NCBI RefSeq assembly: GCF_000190475.1
Contig: NZ_AEWH01000071.1
Coordinates: 1 to 64,000 of the forward strand
Length of the DNA stretch: 64,000 nt
Direction: 5' to 3'
DNA from: Ornithinibacillus scapharcae TW25
GTDB lineage: Bacteria; Bacillota; Bacilli; Bacillales; Amphibacillaceae
Of the stretch, positions 43,966 to 56,500 are shown one piece after another. The stretch's first letter is position 1. The number at the start of each line of letters is the position of its first letter. The notes beneath the pieces were generated by a model. It saw nothing but the letters and a program-made list of their open reading frames with translations. It made no database searches and had not been told where the DNA came from. The position numbers and the translations under genes were made by a program.

Positions 43966-46900
43966 TCATGATTGAAAAAGCTTATTCAAGTCCTCATCAG
44001 AAATAAGACTGAATGTATCGGAAGTTTTGCTTTCTTGATTTACTACCTTAACATTCTTTAATTGCTTAGCGAGTTCATCTAACGAGTCATATTGAAAAAT
44101 ATCTTCAACAGATATTTGGTAATCATGATCCCTAATCTTATAAACAACTTGAATACTCTTGATTGAATCACCACCAAGGGCAAAAAAGCTATCGTTTACG
44201 CCTACATTTTCGACACCCAGTACTTCTGACCAAATGCTTGCAATTACCTTTTCTTCTTCTGTTCTCGGCTGAATATAGTCCTCTTTAGACATTAGTTGTT
44301 TCACATCTGGTATCGGAAGTTGTTTTCTGTCTACCTTACCATTTGAAGATAACGGCAAGCTTTCTAGTTCAATCAATAAGTTTGGAACCATGTAAGTAGG
44401 TAGTTTCGTTAATGCAAATGTTTTTAGTTCATCAAGATTTGAAATGATTCTTTCTTCCTTTTGAAGAACTACATAGCCTACCAGACGTACACCTGTATCA
44501 CTTGGGATAGTTGTAACTACTGTTTGTTTTACATCTAGATGACTTGTAATAACAGCTTCTATCTCTCCTAGCTCAATCCTATTTCCATTAACTTTCACTT
44601 GATGGTCTATTCTACCTAAATAGACTATATTCCCATCTTCCATGTACTTCACTAAATCCCCTGTTGCATATAAGAGACTATTGGGATTGAATGGGTTTTC
44701 TAAAAATTTTTCCTGCGTTTGTATTGGCAGATTCAAATATCCCTTTGCAAGTCCTATTCCACCAATATATAGTTCACCTGGTACCCCAATAGGAACTAGC
44801 TGTTTGTTTGAATCTAATATATATAGTTGGATATTAGAAATTGGTTTCCCAATTGGTACCTTGTTTGCCTCTTGACCAGGTAAACACTTCCAATAACTTA
44901 CATCGATTGAAGCTTCAGTTGGACCGTAAAGATTATACAGTTCTTGACCTTCAGAACTTCTTTTATGGAAGAATAGTTGTTGCAGTTCATTCGTCAGTTC
45001 CTCGCCACTACAAATAATTCTCTCTAAGGTATGACATTGACTAATATCACCAAATTCTAAAAACTGTGCTAGCATTGATGGAACAAAATGGATCGTTGTT
45101 ATAGACTCCTCCATGATGATTCGCTGTAAATATTCTGGATCTCTGTGACCATCACGCTTTGCCATAACCAATGTTGCACCTGTCATTAATGGCCAAAAGA
45201 ATTCCCAAACCGAAACATCAAAGCTGTATGGAGTCTTTTGAAGCACACAATCATAATCCTGTAATTGAAAGTATCGTTGCATCCATAAAAGACGGTTACT
45301 CACCCCGGTATGTTTAACTTCAACCCCTTTGGGCTTTCCGGTTGATCCAGATGTGTATAAGACATATGCCACTGACTCCTGATCTAATTGAACACTTGGA
45401 TTGACTTTTTCCATTTGATACAGCTCTGGTTTCTGCTGAACCAAGTCAACTAAGTTTATGGACATCCCAGTACCTTCAAATACCTTCTTCGTATCAGGAT
45501 GTACAAGTACTATCTCCATATTCGTATCCTTAATCATATGGTTGATTCGATCTTTTGGAAAATCCGGGTCTAACGGTACATATGCTGCACCTGTTTTTAG
45601 AATTCCGAGTAAGGAAACTATCATTTCAATTGATCGATACATAGAGATTCCTACATAATCTCCTGGCTTGACTCCTTTTTTCATTAAATAGTATGCTAAC
45701 TGATTACTTCTCTCATTTAGTTCCTCATATTTTAGAGCTTTCCCTTCATATTTCAGAGCCCTATGGAATGGAGTTTTTCTTACTTGTTCTTCAAAATACT
45801 CTATAATACTCCGTCTATAGTCCAGCAATTCCTCCGTATCATTCCATTTATGTAACAGAATTTCCCTCTCACTTTCTGTTAGCATAGGAATGGCCGACAG
45901 TGGTGTATTCGGAGCATCTATTACACTATGAATCAACTGGTAGATATGACTTGACATTCGTTCAATAGTACTACGTCGATACAACGAAGTGTTATACTCT
46001 ATTGCTAAGCACAACTGATCATTACTATTCCAAGATATAAACATGGTGTCAAACTTAGCCGAATAAATAGGGAGTTCCACACCTTGAATCGTTAGCCCAC
46101 TTAACTCAACTTTTTCCATCGGAGTATTTTGGTGAACATATCCTATCCGGAATAATGGTGTCTGGTTCAGATGACGATTTGGTTGGAGTCGATCCACAAT
46201 TGCTTCAAATGGGGTTTGTTGGTGTTCAAACGCCTCTAAACTGGTACCCCGCACTTGTTTTAATAAGTCAGAGAAAGTCATGGAAGGCAACACTTCAGAC
46301 CTCATTACTAACGTGTTGACAAAAAATCCAATCAGTGGATTTAACTCTTTCAGCGTTCTATTCGCTATCGGTGACCCAATACTAATGTCATTAGAACCTG
46401 TATAACGATAGACTAGTAGATTTAAAATGGATAGCATTGTCATATAAATCGTCGACTCATTGGCGTCAGATAGCTGAACCAATTTTTCAGTCATCTCTTT
46501 TGAAAAGCGAAGATAAACACGATCCCCTCGATCCTCCAATGATACTTTCCTTGGATAGTCGGTTGGCAACTCTACAGGCTCGAGTCCATACAAATTTTCT
46601 TCCCAATAAGCCAAGTCGCTTTGATAAGAATCACGATTAATACTCTGTTGTTGCCAATTGGCAAAATCTCGATACTGTATATTTAATTCCTGAAGTGGGC
46701 TCTCCACCCCATCATGATAGAAATTATATAGCTCTACTAGCTCTTTGTTAAACACACCTACTGACCAAGCATCCGAAATGATATGGTGCATGACAATAAG
46801 TAAAAGATGTTCAAGTTCACTTTTCTGAATGATCACCACACGTAAGAGGGAGTCTTTTTCCAAATCAAAATTTGCCAATATTGCATCTTCCGCAATATTC

Positions 46901-49900
46901 CGAATCTTATTTTCCTGGTCAACTTCTTTCTCGTTGACTAATGAATGTTTTTGTATGGAAATTTCTCTTTCTCTATGAATAACCTGTAATGGCATATCGT
47001 CCTTTTTAGAGTAAATAAAATTAGTTCTTAGGCTTTCATGCCTCATGATGATATCCGAAATACTTTTCTCTAAAGCCATCTCATTCAATGATCCTGTTAA
47101 TTTTATAGCGGAGTACATATGATACGATGTTTGTTCAGGGTAAAGTTGATTTAAGAACCATAGTCTCTGTTGATTAAAAGATAACGGATAACCATTAGGA
47201 TTATCTTCAACTCTCTTAATACTCTGGTCCTTGTTTAAATAAGTTCCATTATTAGTAGACCCTTCCTCCTGCTGTTCAATAATTTCAATAAGCTGACGTA
47301 GAGTTGGCCCTTCGAATATCGCTTTTAATGGAATTGTGACACCTATAGTTTCTTTAATTAGTAATATTAGTTGTGTCGCTAATAACGAATGTCCACCTAA
47401 TGCAAAAAAATGGTCGTTCAATCCCACTTTCTTCACATTTAATAATTCCTGCCATAGTTGGGCAATTCGTTTTTCCAAATCCGTACTTGGCGGGGTGAAT
47501 TCTCTATGCTCATTATCCTGGATTTCTCCAAAAACTGGAAGGGACTTTTTATCCACTTTTCCGTTTCTGTTTAGTGGTAATTGTTTTAAAACTATTATCT
47601 TTTGCGGGACAGCATAATGAGGTAATAAACCTTCTATATGATGTTGAATTTCTAATGCTGCTACCGATTCTGGGTCATCTACTTGAACATAAGCATATAA
47701 CTCATGTGAATTACCTATTTCAGCAACTTTGACGGCCGATTTTTGTACTTTGTTAAAACTAATGAGAGCCTTTTCAATTTCAGGTATTTCTACTCGATAT
47801 CCCCTGATTTTTACTTGCTCATCCCATCTTCCTATAATCTCAATCTTTCCATCTATATGGTATCTTGCCTTGTCACCCGTTCGATACAGTCTATCATTTA
47901 GATTATTCGTAAAAGGATTGGATATATATTTCTGGTCAGTGAGTGCTTGATCGATATAACCATCCGTTAAATATGGGGTACGTATTACCAGTTCTCCTAT
48001 CTCGCCCAAGCCTGCTTGCTTACCATTCATTGTTAGAATAAGTAACTGAACATCTTCAATACCGCGTTCAATCGGAACAACTTCTCTTTTCCCCAGATGA
48101 ACATGATCTAGTTCATAAATACCCATGACTTGTGGAGTTTCTGTTGTCCCGTAGAAGTTGATTATTGTCGCACCCGGAAACTTCTCTTTCATTTTTTCTG
48201 CCTCTGAGAATGTCCAAGACTCCCCTCCAACCCCAAGAAGTCTTACATTTTCGAGAGAAGTTTGACTTTTTGCTACCTGTAAAATGCTAAATAGGCCTGG
48301 TGTCAAATGTATCACCTGTATCTTCTTTTCTTCAATCCACTCGTGCAATTTATCCGGCTCTTTACTATGATCAAAATGCGGTATACAGACAGTTCCTCCA
48401 ACCCATAACGCAACAAAAATGTCTCTTAGTAATGGATCATGTGACAGACCAGATAGCATAGAAAATCGATCATCGTTAGCCATGTTGTACTTAGAAATAT
48501 ACCATTTTATAAAATGGGTAACAGGGCCATGAGTACCTTGGATCACTTTCGGTTCACCAGTTGTACCCGATGTTAAACTAAAGTATGCACGGTCATCACC
48601 GCTTATCTTTACTAGAAACGAATCATCACTATAATGATTCAATACATGATTCAGAGAAAAAAGCTGTGCCTTCAGACTACCTTGTATTTTCTGTTCGGTA
48701 AATTTTTGACTTTTATAATCCATTGATAAATCAATGATTCCCTGGTATTCAATAGACCGTAACTGCTTTTCTAAAACAGCCTCTGGATGGATGGAGTCTA
48801 ATATAGTAAATGACGCACCTACTTTTAATATCCCTATCAGACTGTAAATCAGTTCTGGTGACCTTTGGGATACAATAACGACATGATCACCTTTGAGAAT
48901 CCCTTGCTGAGCAAGATAATTTGCCACTTTATTACTAATTTTATCTAACTGATCATAGCTTATTTCCTGGTTCCCATAATGAATTGCAGGATAGTCTGGT
49001 TGTCGTTTACACTGATTTAAAAAGCCACTAATGATACTTGATTGATCTTCGCGCTTTAATAACTTTGTTGGATTTTCTACTTTTGTTCTCATCTCTTGTG
49101 TTAATAGAGAAATATCAGATAACAGGATTGTAGGGTTCTCTATAACTTGTTCAATAATAAGATGAAATTGGTTTATATACTCCATTATTCTACTTTTACT
49201 ATACAGATCTGCATTATAGAGCATGTTCAATTTGAACCCAGTTTCCGTTTCAAATGTGTACAAAGTTACATCAAACTTTGTATATATAGCTTCATAATTC
49301 CCATTTAGCGGTTCGATAGTCAATCCAGACTGTGTATGGTTTAATTGATTTAGTTTTACAAAATTAAACATAACCTGAAACAAGGGCATCTGGTCTGAAT
49401 CGCGTTCTGGATTAACGAGTTCTACAACCTTCTCAAATGGAATATCCTTGTTTTCATATGCCTCTAATGACACATCCCTTACACGTTCTAATACTTCCTC
49501 GAATGTTAGGCTCTCTTCAATATCCACTTTCATGACAAGAGTGTTAATAAAAAATCCGATTAGATTCTCTGTCTCAACACGATCTCTGTTTGCAAATGGT
49601 GTTCCAATCGCAATTTCATCTTTACCGGTAAGCTTATGTAGTAAAACAAAGAAGGTAGTCATGAAAAACATGTATGGAGTAAGCCGTTTTCTTCTACAAA
49701 ATAATTTTACCTTATCATTCAGAGTGGTCGATAAATGACTTTGATAATAACCACCCTTAAAAGTATTGTCCTTCGGACGCTGCTGATCAGCTGGAAGTTC
49801 AAGCTTCTCGTGTTGACCAGCTAACTTCTTTTTCCAGTAATGTTCTTGTTCCTTCATTTTCCCATTTGTCGATATACGATGTTGCCATGCCGCATAATCG

Positions 49901-50550
49901 GAGTACTGAATAGGGAGTTTAGGCAATGAATGATCCTTTTTGTTTTGTAATGATTCATAAATGGTCCATAACTCCTTGTATAAAACCTCCAATGACCTGG
50001 CGTCGCTAATTATATGATGAATATTGAAGAGAATCAGATACTCTTCTTTGTCATAATGAACTATCTTGCACCGTAACAACGGTCCTTTTTGTAGATTGAA
50101 ACATTCATTTGTATCCTCATAAAGTAGCTTTTCTACTTTATTTTCCTTCTCTTCTAAATGGTCCTTGGTTAAAGAAATGATTGGAACATCAAGTTGAAGT
50201 TCATCCAGAACAATTTGAATCGGTTCACGTTGTTCGGAAAATCTAAATATCGTCCTAAGAGATTCATGCCTTTTAATCAACAAATTCAGGCTTTGAATAA
50301 AGTTTTCTGGTTTAAAGCTTCCCTTAACACGTGACCTTGCTGGCATGTTATAGGCTGGGTTACCAGGGTTTAATTGATCTAATATAAATAAGCGCTGCTG
50401 CGCAAAGCTAACTGGGACTTCCTTCACCTGTTGATCGAGAGGAAGGATTACCTCCCTCTCGATATCTATGCCTTGCTCCTCAAGCATTTGCTTGAGGAGC
50501 TCAACCTTTTCTTTTGGCCATTCATGCAATTGTTTATATATATCTTTCAA
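43966..50550 (-). CDS. Two-module NRPS C-A(LYS2-like)-T-C-A(Ser)-T
   Basis: The protein is about 2190 residues. Module 1: C (HHIISDA), an A domain with the LYS2-type segment LSHDPLLRDIF and NFYGTTETPQ (code about D-P-R-H-G-G-F-Q-V-K), and T with GGHSL. The substrate cannot be named; fungal aminoadipate reductases share D-P-R-H. Module 2: C (HHIISDA), A with D-V-W-H-I-S-L-I-D-K (Ser), and T with LGGDSIKSIQV, a form normally followed by an epimerisation domain that is absent here; the protein ends in SLISDEDLNKLFQS, a likely docking tail. The start is taken as TTG 50550 with AAGGGG upstream; the frame opens nine codons earlier at another TTG. Confidence 0.92.
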   Translation of the reverse strand: MKDIYKQLHEWPKEKVELLKQMLEEQGIDIEREVILPLDQQVKEVPVSFAQQRLFILDQLNPGNPAYNMPARSRVKGSFKPENFIQSLNLLIKRHESLRTIFRFSEQREPIQIVLDELQLDVPIISLTKDHLEEKENKVEKLLYEDTNECFNLQKGPLLRCKIVHYDKEEYLILFNIHHIISDARSLEVLYKELWTIYESLQNKKDHSLPKLPIQYSDYAAWQHRISTNGKMKEQEHYWKKKLAGQHEKLELPADQQRPKDNTFKGGYYQSHLSTTLNDKVKLFCRRKRLTPYMFFMTTFFVLLHKLTGKDEIAIGTPFANRDRVETENLIGFFINTLVMKVDIEESLTFEEVLERVRDVSLEAYENKDIPFEKVVELVNPERDSDQMPLFQVMFNFVKLNQLNHTQSGLTIEPLNGNYEAIYTKFDVTLYTFETETGFKLNMLYNADLYSKSRIMEYINQFHLIIEQVIENPTILLSDISLLTQEMRTKVENPTKLLKREDQSSIISGFLNQCKRQPDYPAIHYGNQEISYDQLDKISNKVANYLAQQGILKGDHVVIVSQRSPELIYSLIGILKVGASFTILDSIHPEAVLEKQLRSIEYQGIIDLSMDYKSQKFTEQKIQGSLKAQLFSLNHVLNHYSDDSFLVKISGDDRAYFSLTSGTTGEPKVIQGTHGPVTHFIKWYISKYNMANDDRFSMLSGLSHDPLLRDIFVALWVGGTVCIPHFDHSKEPDKLHEWIEEKKIQVIHLTPGLFSILQVAKSQTSLENVRLLGVGGESWTFSEAEKMKEKFPGATIINFYGTTETPQVMGIYELDHVHLGKREVVPIERGIEDVQLLILTMNGKQAGLGEIGELVIRTPYLTDGYIDQALTDQKYISNPFTNNLNDRLYRTGDKARYHIDGKIEIIGRWDEQVKIRGYRVEIPEIEKALISFNKVQKSAVKVAEIGNSHELYAYVQVDDPESVAALEIQHHIEGLLPHYAVPQKIIVLKQLPLNRNGKVDKKSLPVFGEIQDNEHREFTPPSTDLEKRIAQLWQELLNVKKVGLNDHFFALGGHSLLATQLILLIKETIGVTIPLKAIFEGPTLRQLIEIIEQQEEGSTNNGTYLNKDQSIKRVEDNPNGYPLSFNQQRLWFLNQLYPEQTSYHMYSAIKLTGSLNEMALEKSISDIIMRHESLRTNFIYSKKDDMPLQVIHREREISIQKHSLVNEKEVDQENKIRNIAEDAILANFDLEKDSLLRVVIIQKSELEHLLLIVMHHIISDAWSVGVFNKELVELYNFYHDGVESPLQELNIQYRDFANWQQQSINRDSYQSDLAYWEENLYGLEPVELPTDYPRKVSLEDRGDRVYLRFSKEMTEKLVQLSDANESTIYMTMLSILNLLVYRYTGSNDISIGSPIANRTLKELNPLIGFFVNTLVMRSEVLPSMTFSDLLKQVRGTSLEAFEHQQTPFEAIVDRLQPNRHLNQTPLFRIGYVHQNTPMEKVELSGLTIQGVELPIYSAKFDTMFISWNSNDQLCLAIEYNTSLYRRSTIERMSSHIYQLIHSVIDAPNTPLSAIPMLTESEREILLHKWNDTEELLDYRRSIIEYFEEQVRKTPFHRALKYEGKALKYEELNERSNQLAYYLMKKGVKPGDYVGISMYRSIEMIVSLLGILKTGAAYVPLDPDFPKDRINHMIKDTNMEIVLVHPDTKKVFEGTGMSINLVDLVQQKPELYQMEKVNPSVQLDQESVAYVLYTSGSTGKPKGVEVKHTGVSNRLLWMQRYFQLQDYDCVLQKTPYSFDVSVWEFFWPLMTGATLVMAKRDGHRDPEYLQRIIMEESITTIHFVPSMLAQFLEFGDISQCHTLERIICSGEELTNELQQLFFHKRSSEGQELYNLYGPTEASIDVSYWKCLPGQEANKVPIGKPISNIQLYILDSNKQLVPIGVPGELYIGGIGLAKGYLNLPIQTQEKFLENPFNPNSLLYATGDLVKYMEDGNIVYLGRIDHQVKVNGNRIELGEIEAVITSHLDVKQTVVTTIPSDTGVRLVGYVVLQKEERIISNLDELKTFALTKLPTYMVPNLLIELESLPLSSNGKVDRKQLPIPDVKQLMSKEDYIQPRTEEEKVIASIWSEVLGVENVGVNDSFFALGGDSIKSIQVVYKIRDHDYQISVEDIFQYDSLDELAKQLKNVKVVNQESKTSDTFSLISDEDLNKLFQS

Positions 50551-50582
50551 TCCATTCTGCCCCTTTCCCTTGCACAAAAGGT

Positions 50583-53500
50583 CTATATCTTTGCCTTAAG
50601 CCTATTTTTTACTTCCTCGTCCGATAAATTTTGTATTTCATTGAGTATATCTTCTAGATTCATTGCTTGATTTTTACCATCTTGTGTAATTTTTTCATTC
50701 TCTATAAAATTCACAAGCTCATGAATGGTTGGCTTTTCAAATATTTCCCTAAGGGGAAGTTCAACATGAAACTCGTTGAGAATATGTGCAACGATTTGAG
50801 TGGCTAATAACGAGTGTCCACCTAATTCAAAAAAGTTATCATGAATTCCCACTCGTTCTATGCCCAATATGTCTGTCCATATCTCAGCCATTTGAATCTC
50901 TAAATTCGTACTAGGGGCTACATAATTGTCCAGTTCCGGTCTATCCATACTTGGCTCTGGTAGAGACTTTCGGTCTACTTTCCCATTAAGGGTAAGCGGC
51001 ATTTTCTCAAGCTGTACGATTTTTGCTGGAATCATATAACCAGGTAAGTTCTTTGCTAAATTCTGACGTATCTCTGAGCCATTAACTTCCCGTTCTGAAA
51101 CAATATACGCGCATAGATATTTATCGATATTTTTATCCTCACGTACGAGAACAATCGCTTCTTGTATGGATTCTAATTTCAATAAATGAGACTCGACTTC
51201 GCCTAGCTCGATGCGATATCCACGAATTTTGACTTGATCATCGATGCGTCCTAAATATTCCATCGTTCCATCTGGCAGCCATCTTCCCAAATCACCTGTT
51301 TTATACATACGCTCTCCTGGTATAAATGGATTTTCAAGAAAGCGTTCTGCGGTTAGGTCTGATTTATTTAGATAACCTCGCGCCACTCCAGCTCCACTTA
51401 CATAAATCTCACCTGGAACACCGACTGGGACTAGGTTGCCATCATTATCTAATAGATAGACAATTAGAGTTGGTATGGCACTACCAATTGTGCGACTATT
51501 GTTTTCTATGTCTTCTTTCGTAAGTAGTCGGTAGGTTACATGTACCGTTGTTTCTGTAATACCGTACATGTTTATCAAGTCTATTTCCTCATATTTTTCT
51601 TGCCATTTCCCTATTAGTCGTGGTGCCAATGCTTCCCCGCCAAAGATTACTTTTCGAATCGACAAATCCTTTTCTTGCGACTTTAGATCTTCCTCTATTA
51701 ACTGATAGAAAGCTGTAGGTGTTTGGTTTAATATGGTGACCCTTTCCTCTTTCAATAGGTTCAAATACGCCTTCGGGTTTTGAGCTATTTCCTTTGAAAT
51801 AACGATTAGCTTGCCACCATATAATAAGGCACCGTACATTTCCCATACGGAAAAGTCAAAACAGAAAGAATGAAACATTGTCCACACATCTGTTTGGTTA
51901 AAATCAAATGGCGTTTTGTCGTTAAAGAGAAGTCTTACGACATTCCGATGCTCTATCATGACTCCCTTCGGCATTCCTGTTGTTCCAGATGTATAAATAA
52001 TATACGCTAAGCTATTAGGAGTAGAGATAGTTACTAAATTTTCTGTATCTCCTTGATAGTTTTCCTGATCATCTAGAAACACAATATCTCCTTGGTAAGA
52101 TTCTAACTGTTCAGTTAGTAGCTGCTGTGTTAGCACGAGTTTCACACCGCTATCCTCCAACATATACTGAATTCGATCGATTGGATAGATTGGATCGATT
52201 GGAACATATGCACCACCGGATTTTAATATGGCTAAAATTCCGACAACCATTTCGATAGATCTTTCTGCCATAATTCCAACAAGGTCATCTGCTTGTACAC
52301 CCTTTTTTCGGATTAGCCTTGCGAGTTGATTAGCTCGTTGATTTAACGCCCTATATGTTATGCTTTGATCTTCAAATACCACCGCAGTGGCATCTGGTGT
52401 CTTTACTACCTGTTCTTCAAATAGTTGGTCTATACTTTTTTGATTCGGATATTTCGTTTGGGTGTTGTTCCATACTTCTAGTTGTAGCTGACGTTCTTTC
52501 TCGGATAACAAGTCAATCTTTCCTACTTGTACTTCTGGGTTTCGAAGCACTTCTTTCAGAATCTTATGCAGGTGACCCATAAGTTGCTGAATGGTCGTCT
52601 CCTTAAACAGGTCTGTGCTGTATTCAACATTCACGTGAAATTGTCCATCAATTTCACTCGTTAAGAACATTAAGTCAAATTTGCTAATCGTATGCTCTAA
52701 CTGATATTCCTCCACCATCAATCCTTCGAATTCTAATGCTTCCGAAGACATGTTCTGATGGCTATACGCAACTTGGAATAATGGGTTCGTATTTGTTAAA
52801 TCTCGCTCAGGATTGACCAATTCTACTACTTTTTCAAAAGGTATATCCTGGTTAGAATAGGCCTCTAAAGTGCTTTCCTTAATATGCTCAAATAGTTCCT
52901 GATACGTATATTCCCCTGTAACCTTGGTTCGTAGAACCAACGTATTCACAAAGAAGCCTATGAGATCTTCAATCTCCGCTTGATTCCGATTAGCGATTGG
53001 TGTCCCTATACATAAATCCTCTTGCTGTGTATAGCGATAAAGAAGAACCTTCAGGATGCTCAACATATACATATAGAATGTACCGTTATGTTGCTGACAC
53101 CACTCTTTAATCTGCTTTGTCTCCTTTGCCGTTAGCTGGAATTGTTCTATTTTCCCAGTAAATGTTGGGCGACTTGGTCTTGGATAGTCTGTTGGAAAAT
53201 TCAAAGGAGTTACATCCCGAAGTTTCTCTTTCCAGTAGTTAATTTGATCCTCTAGTTCTCCTTTTTCATATTGGCTTCTTTGCCAATATGAAAAATCACT
53301 GTATTGAATTGGAAGAGGAGAAAGAGTTGGAGAAGTCTCCTGTACGTACCCCTCATATAATTTTTTGATTTCTTTCCTAAATAATCCCATCGACCATCCA
53401 TCGGATACGATATGGTGCATTCGTAAAAAGAGAATATGCTTCGTATCGGATAGTTTGATTAAAGTTGGTTCGAAAAGCGGTCCTTCTTCTAAATTAAACG

Positions 53501-56500
53501 GTCGATTCATCTCTTCTGAGATAAAAGCTTGCACCTCTTCCTCATCCAACTCGAGTGAGCTTACCGTAAAGCCATTTATAGAATCAATTACTTGAACTGG
53601 CATACCCTTTTCATTCGAGTACATGAAACGTGTTCGTAGAACACTATGTCGCTCAACAATCGAATGTAACCCTTTTTTCAATGCTTCTCGATCTAATGCT
53701 CCGATGAGTTGGATAGCTCCACATATATGATAAGCTACACTATCTGGGTCTAAGCGATGAAGTAGCCACATCCGTTGTTGAGCGAAGGAAAGCGGTATGT
53801 CTTGCTCTTGTCCCCTCACTGGCATCGGAGTGATTATTTTAACTTCTTGTGGTTCCATTTGTTGAATACGACCAACTAACTCATAAATCGTTTGACATTC
53901 AAATATTTCCCTCAGGGGCAGTTCAATTTGAAACTCATTGAAAATATGCGCAACAATCCGAGTCGCTATTAACGAATGTCCACCTAAATCAAAGAAGTTA
54001 TCGTGAATGCCAACTCGTTCGATCCCCAATATATCGGACCAAATCTCAGCCATCCGAATCTCTATATCCGTACTTGGGGCAACATAGTTGGCCAGTTCCG
54101 GTCTATCCATACTTGGTTCTGGTAGAGCCTTCCGGTCTACTTTTCCGTTTAGAGTAAGTGGCAGCTGTTCCATCTGGATAAAGCGATTTGGAACCATATA
54201 AGATGGTAGCCTTTTCTCAAGGCTTGTCCGTATCCGCTGAATCCATCCTTCTTCTAATCCCCCTACGACGTAGGCCACCAACTGCTTTTCTTCTCGCTCT
54301 CCCCAACAGTGAACAACAGCGTCTTCAATACCCCTTAGTTCTTGGATAATACGTTCAATCTCTTCGAGTTCAATCCGGTAACCCCGTATTTTTACTTGAA
54401 AATCCTTTCTACCGATAAACTCAATCGTTCCATCTCCACGGTATCGAGCTAAGTCTCCTGTACGATAAAGTCGTTCTCCTTTTTTCCATGGGTGCTGAAT
54501 AAACCTGCTTCTCGTTTGTTCTTCTTGATTTAAATACCCCTTAGCTAAACCATCTCCTCCAATAAAAAGTTCACCTGCGGTTCCAACTGGAACGGGTTGA
54601 AATTCTTGATCTAAAAGATAAACTTGGGTATTGTTGATTGGCTTTCCAACAGGGATCGTATTTTTGTACTCATAATCGGTAAGGGTAAAGGTACACGTAA
54701 AGGTAGTATTCTCAGTCGGTCCGTACCCATTAATGAGTCGACATTCTGGAAACGTCTGGCGTACTTTGTTACAATGCTGCACAGACAAGACGTCTCCTCC
54801 TGCAAGCAATTGTTTCAGACCTTGAAGGTCTTCTAGATGCCGATCGACTAATTGATGGAATAATCCTGCCGTTAACCAGACTGTCGTTGCTTTCGAATTG
54901 CGGATCCATTCACCTAATTCCGAAAGAGACGGCTTTTCAATTGGCATCAGAACTAATTTACCTCCGTTAAGAAGTGCACCCCAAATCTCAAACGTTGCAG
55001 CGTCAAACGAAACAGGGGCAATCTGTAAGATGGTTTGTTCTGAGTCGAGTTGTACATAGTCCACATTCTTAACCAAACGAACAATACCCCGATGGGGTAT
55101 GACTACTCCTTTTGGTTTTCCAGTTGATCCGGATGTAAACATAATATATGCTGGTTCCTCTGCTCTCTCATTATCCCTTCCTGTTTCTTCTGAAAGAATA
55201 TTCTGATGACTGAACTTACTGATCTCCTCTTGTGCCTCATCTAAATAAATCAATTTGGAGAATACAGATGGAGCATTCTTGGCCATCTTCCTTGTTGTTA
55301 GAACTGTGTGAATCCCCTCTACCATATTCTTGACTCGTTCTTCTGGGAGAGAACGATCTAGAGGTATATATATTCCACCTACTTTTAATATTCCTAGCAT
55401 GGAGATCACCATGGGTATAGAAGAGTTCATCCATATTCCTATCTGGTCTCCAGGTTTAATCCCCTGATCAAGTAGATATCTCGCCAACTGATTGGAACGC
55501 TCATTCACTTCCTGGTAAGTCAGTGTCTGTCCTTTCTCTTCTAAAGCAATATGACTCGGTGTTTGGGTAGCCTGCTCTTCAAATAATTGGTCCACACTCT
55601 TTTGTCTCGGATATTCCGTTTGGGTATTGTTCCATTCTTCTAGTTGAAGCTGACGTTCTTTCTCGGTTAACAGGTCAATCTTTCCTACTTGTACTTCTGG
55701 GTTTCGAAGCACTTCTTTCAGAATCTTATGCAGGTGACCCATGAGTTGCTGAATGGTCGTCTCCTTAAACAGGTCTGTGCTGTATTCAACATTCACGTGA
55801 AATTGTCCATCAATTTCACTCGTTAAGAACATTAAGTCAAATTTGCTAATCGTATGTTCTAACTGGTATTCCTCCACCGTCAATCCTTCGAATTCTAATG
55901 CTTCCGAAGACATGTTCTGATGGCTATACGCAACTTGGAATAATGGGTTCGTATTTGTTAAATCTCGCTCAGGATTAACCAATTCTACTACTTTTTCAAA
56001 AGGTATATCCTGGTTAGAATAGGCCTCTAAAGTACTTTCCTTAATATGCTCAAATAGTTCCTGATACGTATATTCCCCTGTAACCTTGGTTCGTAGAACC
56101 AACGTATTCACAAAGAAGCCTATGAGATTTTCAATCTCCGCTTGATTCCGATTAGCGATTGGTGTCCCTATACATAAATCCTCTTGCTGTGTATAGCGAT
56201 AAAGAAGGACCTTTATGATGCTCAACATATACATATAGAATGTACCGTTATGTTGCTGACACCACTCTTTAATCTGCTTTGTCTCCTTTGCCGTTAGCTG
56301 GAATTGCTCTATTTTCCCAGTAAATGTTGGGCGACTTGGTCTTGGATAGTCTGTTAGAAAATTCAAAGGAGTTACATCCCGAAGTTTCTCTTTCCAGTAA
56401 TTAATTTGATCCTCTAGTTCTCCTTTTTCATATAGGTTTCTTTGCCAGTATGAAAAATCACTGTATTGAATTGGAAGAGGAGAAAGAGTTGGAGAAGTCT

